Under the pieces are notes generated by a model, which saw nothing but the letters and a program-made list of their open reading frames with translations, did no database searches and was not told where the DNA came from. From IMG/VR virus record IMGVR_UViG_3300027692_000039, positions 1-21,130 of that record: DNA of 21,130 nt; one strand, 5' to 3'. The position numbers and the translations under genes were made by a program. Every line of letters starts with the position of its first letter. Position 1 is the first letter of the stretch. This document shows positions 5,243-11,524 of this stretch, one piece after another. The stretch is from a virus.

Positions 5243-6424
5243 GTGGCTGCGCGCCCAGATTTTGATGCCGCCCAGGCTGAGTACTTAGGTTTTCCCTCTC
5301 GCACGTCCGAGGGTGAGACAAAAGTGAACGGCCATGATGCAGAAGATCCCCGCAAATTACTCCCAGCGCGTTCACCATTGGACTGGGAGCGCCTCGAAAG
5401 CGAAGAGCCACCTAAACGCGAATGGGCGCTCGAGCATTGGCTCCCGCGTCATCACACGAGCCTACTAGCTGGTCGCGGCGGTATCGGCAAGACGCTCCTT
5501 GCCCAGCATTTGGGCACAGCCATGGCGCTTGGACGCAACTACATCGACGAGATCCAAAAACCATTGAGCGTGCTTTTATGGGCTGGCGAGGATGACCCAG
5601 GCGAACTGCATCGGCGACAAATACCTATTTGCCATCACTTCGGCGTGCCGCTCTCGGCGCTTCGCAATTCGTTTTTTGTGCAGTCCTATGAAAGCGAGGA
5701 CATCACGCTTGCGGGGCAAGTGTTCGGCAGCATGGCGCCCACGCAAATGATGAAAGAACTCACCGAGCAAGTGCAAGACTACAGCGTCGATTATGTGTTC
5801 CTCGACAATATCGCCCGCATTTACGGCGGAAATGAGAACGATCGACACCAGGTCACGCAGTTCCTAGCATGGCTCACTGCGGCCTGTAAACCTGCCGGCG
5901 TCTGTGTGCTAGGCCATCCATCAAAGGGGGCGCAATCAGAATATTCTGGCTCGACAGCATGGGAAGGCGCCGTGCGAGCTCGCCTCTACCTCTCGGATCG
6001 GCTCCCCGATAAACCGATTGATGATGATGAGCCCCCCGACGAGACTGTGCGCTATCTGTCACGTCGCAAATCCAATTACTCACCCAATGACTGGCGCAAG
6101 CTCGATCTAATCCAAGGACTACTCGTTGCAGAACAGCAAACATTCGAGCCACAGTCGCGTCAGGTGAGCGGGGAGTTTGCGCAGGATATCGTGCGCACTG
6201 CACTGCGCAAACTCACGGCGATGAAGCTCACTCCCAACCAGGCGACCGCATCGCCCGAGTATTTCCCCAAACTCGCATCCCAGTATCTATTGCTTGACAA
6301 GCTCAGCGAAAAACGCTTCGGCGCCATCATGCGCGAACTCATCAAAGAGGGCGAGATCCTCATCGGCGACGTGGGCTTTTATGCTAATCGCACCCCGAAG
6401 AAGGGATTGCTGCTGCGCAACTAA
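5243..6424 (+). CDS. RepA-like AAA ATPase (RecA-fold replicative helicase family)
   Basis: A 393-aa protein starting at GTG 5243; a second GTG at 5324, with GAGGGTGAG just before it, is an equally possible start. It has a Walker A motif GRGGIGKT (77-84), an AGEDDPGELHRR segment after the next strand (114-125), Walker B YVFLDN (184-189), a VLGHPSK sensor-like strand (222-228) and SGSTAWEGAVRARLYL (235-250). This order matches RepA-like hexameric helicases of plasmids and phages (AAA_25 group). The last ~85 residues look like a winged-helix domain. It would unwind the phage origin and recruit replication proteins. The gene is followed at once by a small Cys protein and then by a repeat array that could be an origin. 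Confidence 0.85.
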   Translation: MAARPDFDAAQAEYLGFPSRTSEGETKVNGHDAEDPRKLLPARSPLDWERLESEEPPKREWALEHWLPRHHTSLLAGRGGIGKTLLAQHLGTAMALGRNYIDEIQKPLSVLLWAGEDDPGELHRRQIPICHHFGVPLSALRNSFFVQSYESEDITLAGQVFGSMAPTQMMKELTEQVQDYSVDYVFLDNIARIYGGNENDRHQVTQFLAWLTAACKPAGVCVLGHPSKGAQSEYSGSTAWEGAVRARLYLSDRLPDKPIDDDEPPDETVRYLSRRKSNYSPNDWRKLDLIQGLLVAEQQTFEPQSRQVSGEFAQDIVRTALRKLTAMKLTPNQATASPEYFPKLASQYLLLDKLSEKRFGAIMRELIKEGEILIGDVGFYANRTPKKGLLLRN

Positions 6425-6631
6425 TGGAAAGGACGTGCCGCACTTGCAGATGGGCCGATGGGGCAGTTCAATGGCCGATACATCGAATGTCGAGTCAGCG
6501 CGCCCTCCGTTAACCTCAGCAACGGTAGGCCGTGGCCGCAGGTCAAGCCCTCCGATTGGTGTAGCCATTGGACGCAGACCGACCCGCCAACCAAAGAGCG
6601 CAAACGCCTCACTGTCGTGCACAAGAGCTAG
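6424..6631 (+). pseudogene. Small CxxC...DWC protein split by an apparent +1 frameshift
   Basis: The ATG at 6424 shares its A with the helicase stop (TAATG) and encodes MERTCRTCRWADG before the frame is soon lost (stop at about residue 30). The next frame, from about 6464, continues with QFNGRYIECRV, then RPWPQVKPSDWCSHWTQ and a basic tail ending at TAG 6629-6631. Joined across the run GGGG (6460-6463) with one G skipped, the two halves give a coherent 69-aa protein with CxxC, W, C, WPxV and DWCxxW. That is the usual order of a common phage small zinc-type protein. The break may be a sequencing error, a recent mutation or a programmed +1 frameshift. An ATG at 6458 could also start the second half alone. 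Confidence 0.65.
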
Positions 6632-6760
6632 TGCTCAAATGCACAAGTGCCACCTATGCTCTCTCACAATGCCTAACTAGTAGGCATTTGTGCGAGAGAG
6701 CAAGGCTTTTGTGCGGAATCGTGAACCATTTGTGCGGCTTTTGTGCGGAGACATTTGTGC
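6619..6760. repeat. Phased TTTGTGC motif array: iteron or operator cluster
   Basis: Five direct copies of TTTGTGC begin at 6687, 6708, 6729, 6740 and 6754, usually inside (C/G)(A/C)TTTGTGCG. The spacings are 21, 21, 11 and 14 bases, so the first four lie on one face of the helix. On the opposite strand, CACAA cores at 6620, 6642 and 6665 are spaced 22 and 23 bases. The array lies between the helicase gene and the second RHH gene in a gap without convincing coding frames. It could be the binding array of an RHH protein or iterons of a replication origin. Confidence 0.72.
6658..6701. repeat. Long imperfect inverted repeat
   Basis: Left arm GCTCTCTCACAATGCC (6658-6673) pairs with right arm GGCATTTGTGCGAGAGAGC (6683-6701), with three unpaired bases on the right. 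The 9-base loop TAACTAGTA contains the palindrome ACTAGT. There is no T-run after the stem, so it is not an ordinary terminator. It marks the symmetry centre of the motif array. Confidence 0.7.
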
Positions 6761-6768
6761 ACGTGAGA

Positions 6769-6798
6769 TTGGCTCAGAAGTTATTATCGTTCTATGAT
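6769..6798 (+). promoter_or_regulatory. Promoter giving a possibly leaderless mRNA
   Basis: TTGGCT (6769-6774) and TATGAT (6793-6798) are separated by 18 bases and match the consensus at four and five of six. The start expected near 6805 would fall only about two bases before the ATG at 6807. The motif array lies directly upstream. Confidence 0.5.
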
Positions 6799-6806
6799 TT
6801 GGTTTC

Positions 6807-6995
6807 ATGTCTCGCCTAACTCTCCTCAATGTCCCTATCGACCCTGAGTTGAAAGCCGAGCTCGCCACAGAAGCGTGGCTCTCGCGCTTGACGCTCGCAG
6901 AATATATCCGGCGCATCATCGAGCGCAGTCGCACGCCCGACGGCAAGCAGCGAGTGTGGGCGAAGATGCGCAAGCGCGGGCGGCCGAAGAGATGA
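6807..6995 (+). CDS. RHH protein with C-terminal AT-hook
   Basis: The 62-aa product begins with a strand (LTLLNVPID) and two helices (PELKAELATEAWLSRLTLAE, continuing YIRRIIERSR), as in RHH transcription factors. It ends in KMRKRGRPKR, whose RGRP core flanked by Lys/Arg (57-60) is a classic AT-hook for the minor groove. Having both would let the protein clamp DNA from both grooves. There is no Shine-Dalgarno site and the promoter ends just before the ATG, so translation may be leaderless. Its position right behind the phased array makes it the best candidate to bind that array and control its own synthesis or replication. Binding is inferred. Confidence 0.7.
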   Translation: MSRLTLLNVPIDPELKAELATEAWLSRLTLAEYIRRIIERSRTPDGKQRVWAKMRKRGRPKR

Positions 6996-7024
6996 TGCGA
7001 TGCAACATCGTGCAATTAGGCCGC

Positions 7025-7047
7025 TGATTGAGATTGTGTGTCAATCA
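7025..7047. promoter_or_regulatory. Inverted repeat TGATTGA-N9-TCAATCA
   Basis: Perfect 7-base arms around a 9-base centre lie 12 bases before a TTGACA. This could be an operator for an unidentified dimeric regulator. Confidence 0.4.
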
Positions 7048-7065
7048 CCTCAAGATGCTTGACAG

Positions 7066-7149
7066 ATGCGTGCTGATGTGCCATGCTCTGAGCCATGGAT
7101 CACCGCGCTCGAGCAGCTGATCGATCAAATGCGCCAGGGCTGGGCCTGA
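7066..7149 (+). CDS. Possible 27-aa peptide
   Basis: ATG at 7066 opens a frame encoding MRADVPCSEPWITALEQLID and seven more residues, ending QGWA before TGA. It has a plausible helix but no ribosome binding site, and it is too short to judge. Kept only because codon use and the helix look protein-like. Confidence 0.25.
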   Translation: MRADVPCSEPWITALEQLIDQMRQGWA

Positions 7150-7302
7150 ACGCCGGCCTAATAGGTGGGCGCGCGTTTCGACCCGGGGGAGCCCCCTTTC
7201 CTAGCCGTTTCGGGACCCGATGTACCGGCCTGCGCGCCGAAACGATACACGGAGTATGCTCCCAATGGTCCGGTACCCGAATGTACATCACTAGGAGTTA
7301 TG

Positions 7303-7941
7303 ATGGAAAATGAGCATCCGACGGCGGTGGCGTACTACCGCACCTCGAGCGCAACAAACGTAGGCGCCGACAAGGATTCGTTGAAGCGCCAGGAGGACGC
7401 GGTGAGGGCCTACGCGGCATCGCACGGATTGACGATCGTTCACGAGTACTACGATGCTGCGGTTTCTGGCACTGATCTCGTTGAGGGACGCCCCGGGTTT
7501 AGCGAGATGCTGGCCTACATGCTGGGGAATGGAGCCCGCACGGTGCTTGTGGAGACCGCCGGCCGCTTCGCCAGGCACCATGTTGTTCAAGGGCTTGGGC
7601 ATGAGATGCTAAAGAAGCACGGCATTGCACTCATCCCAGTTGACTCGCCGGATCAGTTCACCGACGAGAGTCCGACATCGAACATGCTGCGCACGATCAT
7701 CTCCGCGGTGAGCCAATTCGAGAAAGAGGCGCTGGTCTTAAAGCTACGCAAGGCCCGCGAGCGCAAGAAGCGCGAGACGGGGCACTGCGAGGGGAGCCCT
7801 GCCGTTCCACGGGAAACGATCGAGGCGGCGAAGGCATTGCGGGCGACTGGGCTCTCCTACCGCAAGGTGGCTGCCGAGCTCGAGCGGCGCGGGATCAAGC
7901 GCTACGGCGCGCAGAGCATCAAACACATGGTGACGCCGTGA
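7303..7941 (+). CDS. Small serine recombinase (resolvase/invertase family)
   Basis: The ATG at 7303 is chosen because AGGAG (7293-7297) precedes it by 5 bases; the frame is open further upstream but reads through the repeat-rich gap. The 212-aa product starts with a VAYYRTSSATNVGADKDSLK stretch. The YxRTS motif carries the conserved Arg and the likely nucleophile Ser, and DSLKRQ starts the next conserved helix. GRPGFSEMLAYML and SQFEKEALVLKLR (long E helix) follow. A short C-terminal helix-turn-helix (ETIEAAKALRATGLSYRKVA) binds the site. Length and layout fit resolvases rather than large integrases. In a phage it could resolve dimers, invert a segment or integrate. The gene overlaps the next start (GTGA). 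Confidence 0.85.
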   Translation: MENEHPTAVAYYRTSSATNVGADKDSLKRQEDAVRAYAASHGLTIVHEYYDAAVSGTDLVEGRPGFSEMLAYMLGNGARTVLVETAGRFARHHVVQGLGHEMLKKHGIALIPVDSPDQFTDESPTSNMLRTIISAVSQFEKEALVLKLRKARERKKRETGHCEGSPAVPRETIEAAKALRATGLSYRKVAAELERRGIKRYGAQSIKHMVTP

Positions 7942-8273
7942 AGGACCGATTGTCGGCGGCGATGGGTGTCTTGGAGTTGAACCCGGGGTGGCCAGAAGAT
8001 GCGGTAATTGAGCGTGCCAAGCGCCGGTTCTGGCAGCATCGAACGAATGCGCGGAATCGCGGCATCGAGTTTTTTCTGACGTTCGAGGAGTGGTACGGCT
8101 GGTGGCAAGCGACGGGCCATTGGGGCGAGCGCGGCCGACATCGGGAGAGTTACGTCATGGCGCGGATCGGCGATGAGGGCGCCTACGAGCTCGGCAACAT
8201 CGAGTGCATCACGGCACGACGCAACTGCATCGAGGGGAACAATCGCAGAGTGAGACGTTGCACGCCACGATGA
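7938..8273 (+). CDS. HNH-like phage endonuclease-related protein
   Basis: GTG at 7938 overlaps the recombinase stop. The 111-aa product has a helical, basic N-terminal part (ERAKRRFWQHRTNARNRGIE), an F-x-E-W segment (TFEEWYGWWQATG), then YVMARIGDEGAYELGNIECI and ITARRNCIEGNN. That order resembles the phage HNH homing-nuclease group whose core reads L-D-R-I-D-N-D-G-x-Y-x-x-x-N-C-R-W. Here the core Asp residues are partly replaced (ARIGDEG), so catalytic activity is uncertain. It may be a degenerate nuclease or a DNA-binding relative. The tail is basic (RRVRR). Confidence 0.55.
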   Translation: MKDRLSAAMGVLELNPGWPEDAVIERAKRRFWQHRTNARNRGIEFFLTFEEWYGWWQATGHWGERGRHRESYVMARIGDEGAYELGNIECITARRNCIEGNNRRVRRCTPR

Positions 8274-8286
8274 GGTAATGTACGAT
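8258..8286 (+). promoter_or_regulatory. Weak promoter candidate before the third RHH gene
   Basis: TTGCAC (8258-8263) and TACGAT (8281-8286) are 17 bases apart, just before the ATG at 8295, which has no good ribosome binding site. The match to consensus is weak, so this is tentative. Confidence 0.28.
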
Positions 8287-8294
8287 TCACTTCC

Positions 8295-8465
8295 ATGGCA
8301 ACGGCGAGAAAGCAGGTGACGACCTACGTGGATGAGTCGACGTACGAGTGGCTCGCGGGGCGTGCGTCTGGTGAGAGGCGCTCCTTGTCGCAATTTCTAT
8401 CCTTGATGCTGAAGCGCTGGGCTGAGGATGAGCGTGGAAAGGTGAGCGAGGAGGCGAGTCAATGA
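8295..8465 (+). CDS. 56-aa ribbon-helix-helix protein
   Basis: ATG at 8295 opens a frame ending with TGA that overlaps the next ATG. The product starts MATARKQVTTYVDESTYEWL, a basic strand followed by helix A, then AGRASGERRSLSQFLSLMLK, a turn and helix B, as in RHH repressors and antitoxins. A short acidic tail follows. It is the third RHH protein in the window. No toxin-like partner is evident in the next genes, so it is more likely a phage regulator. The frame is below the length usually listed in gene calls. Confidence 0.66.
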   Translation: MATARKQVTTYVDESTYEWLAGRASGERRSLSQFLSLMLKRWAEDERGKVSEEASQ

Positions 8466-8671
8466 GCCGGATTTACGTGATTGAGAACCGCGAGACGAAG
8501 GGGCACATGAGGTACGTTCGTGCGGCGACGATGAACGGTGCGGTGCGTGCGTACGCGGATGAGATCTTCGAGGTCCGTGCGGCATCGACGGAGGATTTGT
8601 GGCAGGCCTCGAAGGACAAGTCGTTCGATGTGTTGGATGCACTTGAGGAGAAAGCCGATGGCGAACGATGA
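8462..8671 (+). CDS. 69-aa small protein, unknown
   Basis: The ATG at 8462 overlaps the RHH stop, with GAGGAGG about 9 bases upstream. The product has a beta-rich N terminus (SRIYVIENRETKGHMRYVRA) and a helical, acidic C terminus (STEDLWQASKDKSFDVLDAL). This resembles small phage proteins of a strand-helix type that I cannot name. It overlaps the next gene by 14 bases, which supports its translation within the same operon. Confidence 0.68.
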   Translation: MSRIYVIENRETKGHMRYVRAATMNGAVRAYADEIFEVRAASTEDLWQASKDKSFDVLDALEEKADGER

Positions 8672-8846
8672 CTGGGTGCCGACGGGAAAGTTACGCTGGC
8701 TAGCGCGCGACGGTGCGCGTGTCCATGCGTCGCTGCCAAACTACGTGCTACAGGCATGGTACAGCCCCAATGTTCCCGGCTATATGCGCCGTGACGCGGA
8801 AGGTGAATGGCGGGATGTTCCGCTCGAGGAAGAGACGGCGCCGTGA
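8658..8846 (+). CDS. 62-aa small protein, unknown
   Basis: The ATG at 8658 has GAGGAG about 8 bases upstream and is preferred to the upstream in-frame start. The product reads MANDDWVPTGKLRWLARDG, then a tyrosine- and tryptophan-rich middle (YVLQAWYSPNVPGYMR) and an acidic end. The pattern of short strands (KLRWL, YVLQAWY, EWRDVP) suggests a small beta sheet. No function is known. Its stop overlaps the GTG of the next gene. Confidence 0.66.
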   Translation: MANDDWVPTGKLRWLARDGARVHASLPNYVLQAWYSPNVPGYMRRDAEGEWRDVPLEEETAP

Positions 8847-8989
8847 CATCCTTCGTTGGCGGCCATGTTCCATCGAGTCTGCGTTACGGCGAGGGCTTCT
8901 ACCGCATTTGGTGGTTCTGCCGTACCTTCGGTGATAAGCGCAAGCTTATCCGGTACTGGCGTTCGCGGCCGAAGGTGCAATGGCCCTGA
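8843..8989 (+). CDS. 48-aa basic, aromatic small protein
   Basis: GTG at 8843 overlaps the previous TGA (GTGA), with GAGG and AAGAG upstream. The product is rich in Arg, Lys, Trp and Tyr (GEGFYRIWWFCRTFGDKRKL and RYWRSRPKVQWP). It could be a small nucleic-acid or membrane-surface peptide. It is the last gene before the terminase genes. The longer frame beginning at 8807 is a less likely version of the same protein. Confidence 0.5.
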   Translation: MTSFVGGHVPSSLRYGEGFYRIWWFCRTFGDKRKLIRYWRSRPKVQWP

Positions 8990-9010
8990 AGTCGCGCTAG
9001 TCTTGCGCGC

Positions 9011-9616
9011 ATGTCCGACGAGCCTCCCATAGTCACCGACATCACCGACGCTGTCCCGAGGCGCTCTCGGCGCCTTTCCGTCATGCCCACACTTCCCGGC
9101 ATCAGCCCCCAAGAGCGCAAGGACTTGATGCAGTTCATGAAGGCGGAGCTGGAATCGATCGCTCGTAGCTACCAGGAGCGCGAGGATTTGATCAAATCGG
9201 GCGGCGAGCATCCGATGCCCTTGTACGCGAAGCTCGTCCACAACCACGCCGCGATGGGGCAGACCATCCCGCAGATATGCAGGTACTTAGGGATCTCGCG
9301 CCCCGTGCTCGAGCGCTGGTATGCGGATGAGTTAGAGCTCGGCGTCGCGCAGATCAACTTACGCATCGCCTCGAATGTGGCACGCAAGGCGCTTTCGGAT
9401 GATCCGGACGCCGCTAAGATCGGGCTCGACTGGTTGGATAGGCGCGGGGGCGATGGGTGGAGGAAGTCGACGCAGAAGATTGAGGTCGAGGACAAAAAGC
9501 CGCCAGTCATTGACTCGTCCAAATTGACCGCAGAGGAACGTGAACAACTTCGAGCGATTGTGACGCGTCTGACCGCGACGGAGGACGGCGAGACAGCAGA
9601 GATACAAGCCGAGTGA
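9011..9616 (+). CDS. terS: Terminase small subunit (putative)
   Basis: The assignment rests on position directly before the large terminase and on a helix-turn-helix-like segment in the middle. The 201-aa protein has a disordered N terminus, a helix at ~33-60 (PQERKDLMQFMKAELESIAR), then IPQICRYLGISRPVLERWYA (~86-105), which reads as a DNA-binding HTH. A helical segment (INLRIASNVARKALSDDPDA) and GLDWLDRRGGDGW follow, with an acidic C terminus. Small terminases recognise the packaging start and form rings that stimulate the large subunit. There is no Shine-Dalgarno site before the ATG. The stop overlaps the next GTG. Confidence 0.72.
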   Translation: MSDEPPIVTDITDAVPRRSRRLSVMPTLPGISPQERKDLMQFMKAELESIARSYQEREDLIKSGGEHPMPLYAKLVHNHAAMGQTIPQICRYLGISRPVLERWYADELELGVAQINLRIASNVARKALSDDPDAAKIGLDWLDRRGGDGWRKSTQKIEVEDKKPPVIDSSKLTAEEREQLRAIVTRLTATEDGETAEIQAE

Positions 9617-11247
9617 TCCCATCAAATCTCAGTGGGATTGATCCACGCGCGCAGTTGATCGATCTGGACCGCGTAGAGATGGAAGATTCGCTGTACCTCT
9701 TCCTGCGCGGAGCGTGGCACGTTTGGGATTCAGATCCTTGGATCGATGGTTGGTGCATCGATGCCATCGCCGAACATCTGCAAGCAGTCGTCGACGGGCA
9801 GATTAAGCGCCTCTGCATCAACATTCCGCCTCGCTGCACCAAGACCGCCACTTGCTCGATTGCATTCCCCGCTTGGGCCTGGGCGCAGCAGAAGATTTCC
9901 CATACGAGCGGCCCCGGGGTCAAGTTCCTATACGCATCTTACCGCGATGACCTTTCGCGGGAGGCGGCCGGTCATTGCCGAACCGTGATCGAATCGCAGT
10001 GGTATCGCGATCGGTGGGGAGAGCGTTTCTCCCTAGCTCACGATCAGAACACGCGCGCACGCTTCGATAACGATAAAGGTGGCTATAGGATGATAACTTC
10101 TGTAGAATCAAAGGGTTCCACAGGTTTCGGCGCGAATATTATAGTTTTGGACGACTGCAATTCGGCGAAAGAGATCGAATCCGAGGCGGTGGTTGAATCG
10201 ACCACCGAGTGGTTTGACGGCACCTTGGGCACACGCTTGAACAATCAGAAGCTAGGCGCCGTCATTCAGATTCAGCAGCGAGTGGGCGAGCGTGACTTGA
10301 CTGGCCACATTCAAACCAAAAATAAAGGCGAGTGGGATTTTCTAATTCTGCCGATGAGATTTGAAACGTGGAGGAAGTCTCACGTCACCTCGATCGGATG
10401 GTCGGACCCGCGCGCCGAGGAAGGTGAGTTGCTTTGGCCGGAACGATTCGATACCCAAGTCGTTCAGGGATTGGAAGATTGGATGCTCCCGTGGAGGGCC
10501 GCTGGTCAATTGCAACAAAGGCCAGCCCCGAAGGGCGGCGGAATTATCGAGCGTGATTGGTGGAGACTATGGGAGGGAGAGACGTTCCCGGCATTCGACT
10601 ACGTACTAGCAACGCTCGACACTGCCTACACCGAAGATCAAATGAACGATCCATCAGGCATGATCATTTGGGGAGTTTTTTCCGATCCCATCCCTGAATC
10701 GCCCACACGCGTCATTCCATCCGATCCACGCGAGCGACCGCTAAACCTTCATGTGAACGATGGGCGCACCACACCAAAAGTGATGATGATTTGGGCGTGG
10801 GAAAAATATTTGAAGCTGCACGATCTCGTCGTGACGACAGCGACCGCTTGCACGAAGTACAAGGTGGATCTCTTGCTGATTGAGAACAAATCGAGTGGCA
10901 TTTCTGTATCGCAGGAATTGAGGCGTCTGTTCAGCAATTCCCGATACGGCATTCAGATGTTTGATCCTAAGAGCCAGGACAAGGTCGCTAGACTAAACTC
11001 AGTTGCCCCACTGTTCTACGAAGGACTCGTGTTCTCTCCATCGGAAAAATATCCATGGGTCGAGGCCGTGATCGCGCAAGCAGAGAGATTTCCCAAGAGT
11101 CGGCACGATGAATTTGTAGACTGTATCTCGATGGGAATCCGGCACCTTCGCGAAAATTCTCTCATCTGCCGCGTTGTCGAACGCGAGGCTGAGATCGAAC
11201 AATCGAAGATCTATCGTGGCCGCGAGGAACCCCTGTACAGTGTGTGA
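9613..11247 (+). CDS. terL: Terminase large subunit (packaging ATPase and nuclease)
   Basis: A 544-aa protein starting with GTG that overlaps the small-subunit stop. The ATPase domain has an NIPPRCTKTATC Walker-A-like loop (70-81; most relatives have PPRHGKS), adenine-strand FLYASYRDDL (105-114), Walker B NIIVLDDC (175-182) and the coupling motif QIQQR (219-223). The RNase H-like nuclease domain shows TLDTAYTED (334-342), LLIENKSSG (421-429) and KSRHDEFVDC (495-504), supplying the acids D336, E424 and D499 or D503. The enzyme cuts concatemers and pumps DNA into the prohead through the portal encoded downstream. The Walker A loop with Cys-Thr before Lys is unusual. Confidence 0.93.
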   Translation: MIPSNLSGIDPRAQLIDLDRVEMEDSLYLFLRGAWHVWDSDPWIDGWCIDAIAEHLQAVVDGQIKRLCINIPPRCTKTATCSIAFPAWAWAQQKISHTSGPGVKFLYASYRDDLSREAAGHCRTVIESQWYRDRWGERFSLAHDQNTRARFDNDKGGYRMITSVESKGSTGFGANIIVLDDCNSAKEIESEAVVESTTEWFDGTLGTRLNNQKLGAVIQIQQRVGERDLTGHIQTKNKGEWDFLILPMRFETWRKSHVTSIGWSDPRAEEGELLWPERFDTQVVQGLEDWMLPWRAAGQLQQRPAPKGGGIIERDWWRLWEGETFPAFDYVLATLDTAYTEDQMNDPSGMIIWGVFSDPIPESPTRVIPSDPRERPLNLHVNDGRTTPKVMMIWAWEKYLKLHDLVVTTATACTKYKVDLLLIENKSSGISVSQELRRLFSNSRYGIQMFDPKSQDKVARLNSVAPLFYEGLVFSPSEKYPWVEAVIAQAERFPKSRHDEFVDCISMGIRHLRENSLICRVVEREAEIEQSKIYRGREEPLYSV

Positions 11248-11250
11248 CCG

Positions 11251-11520
11251 ATGCCCCTAAACGACACCGCCAAGAGAATCATCACCGGGAACACGAACCA
11301 GGTCTTGGCGAGCGTCACTCTCGATTTGATCAGCAGGCGCCAGCGCCCGTACCTGTTTCGAGCCAAAGTTGTAGGCCAACCCCCTCACGCGTATATTCGC
11401 GTCTACGATGTGACCGGGTGGCACGAGGATGCAGCGGCCTTGAAAGCGTTGGATATTTTCAAAGAGGAAATGGCGAATCCACTGATCAGGTGGCTGACTT
11501 CCGAGGAAGGGGGGCGCTGA
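11251..11520 (+). CDS. 89-aa hypothetical phage protein
   Basis: ATG at 11251 follows the terminase stop by three bases. The product begins helical (NDTAKRIITGNTNQVLASVT), has a strand-rich centre (YLFRAKVVGQPPHAYIRVYD) and a helical end (DAAALKALDIFKEEMANPLI). A competing frame starting at GTG 11244 is Arg- and Gln-rich with no sensible fold and is rejected. The function is unknown. Small genes between terminase and portal are common in podovirus-like gene orders. Confidence 0.75.
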   Translation: MPLNDTAKRIITGNTNQVLASVTLDLISRRQRPYLFRAKVVGQPPHAYIRVYDVTGWHEDAAALKALDIFKEEMANPLIRWLTSEEGGR

Positions 11521-11524
11521 TCCC

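Larger units (their letters stand above)
6996..7302. other. Non-coding gap before the recombinase, with inverted repeats
   Basis: This stretch of about 300 bases has no convincing gene except a possible 27-aa frame (7066-7149). It holds the inverted repeat TGATTGA-N9-TCAATCA (7025-7047), a TTGACA (7059-7064) with only a poor -10, and a GC-rich part with a GGGGG-AG-CCCCC hairpin. It also holds two CGTTTCG copies (7174, 7206) with an inverted CGAAACG (7238), and GATGTAC (7219) facing GTACATC (7283). Such content fits a recombination site or operator for the adjacent recombinase, but no site is proven. Confidence 0.5.

Noticed and set aside
7902-8393. Long minus-strand frame of 163 codons
   Set aside because: It is a shadow of the HNH-like and RHH genes; its sequence is Arg/Pro/Leu-rich without motifs.
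8295-8671. Toxin-antitoxin pair (RHH antitoxin plus 69-aa protein)
   Set aside because: The 69-aa product shows no pattern of RelE, MazF, HicA or other toxins; the RHH is more likely a phage regulator.
8998-9010. Possible -10 box (TAGTCT) giving a leaderless terminase mRNA
   Set aside because: Only a weak match and no -35 at proper distance; the missing ribosome site alone is not enough.
8780-9247. Minus-strand frame of 155 codons
   Set aside because: It runs across three plus-strand genes including the start of the small terminase, with no ribosome site.
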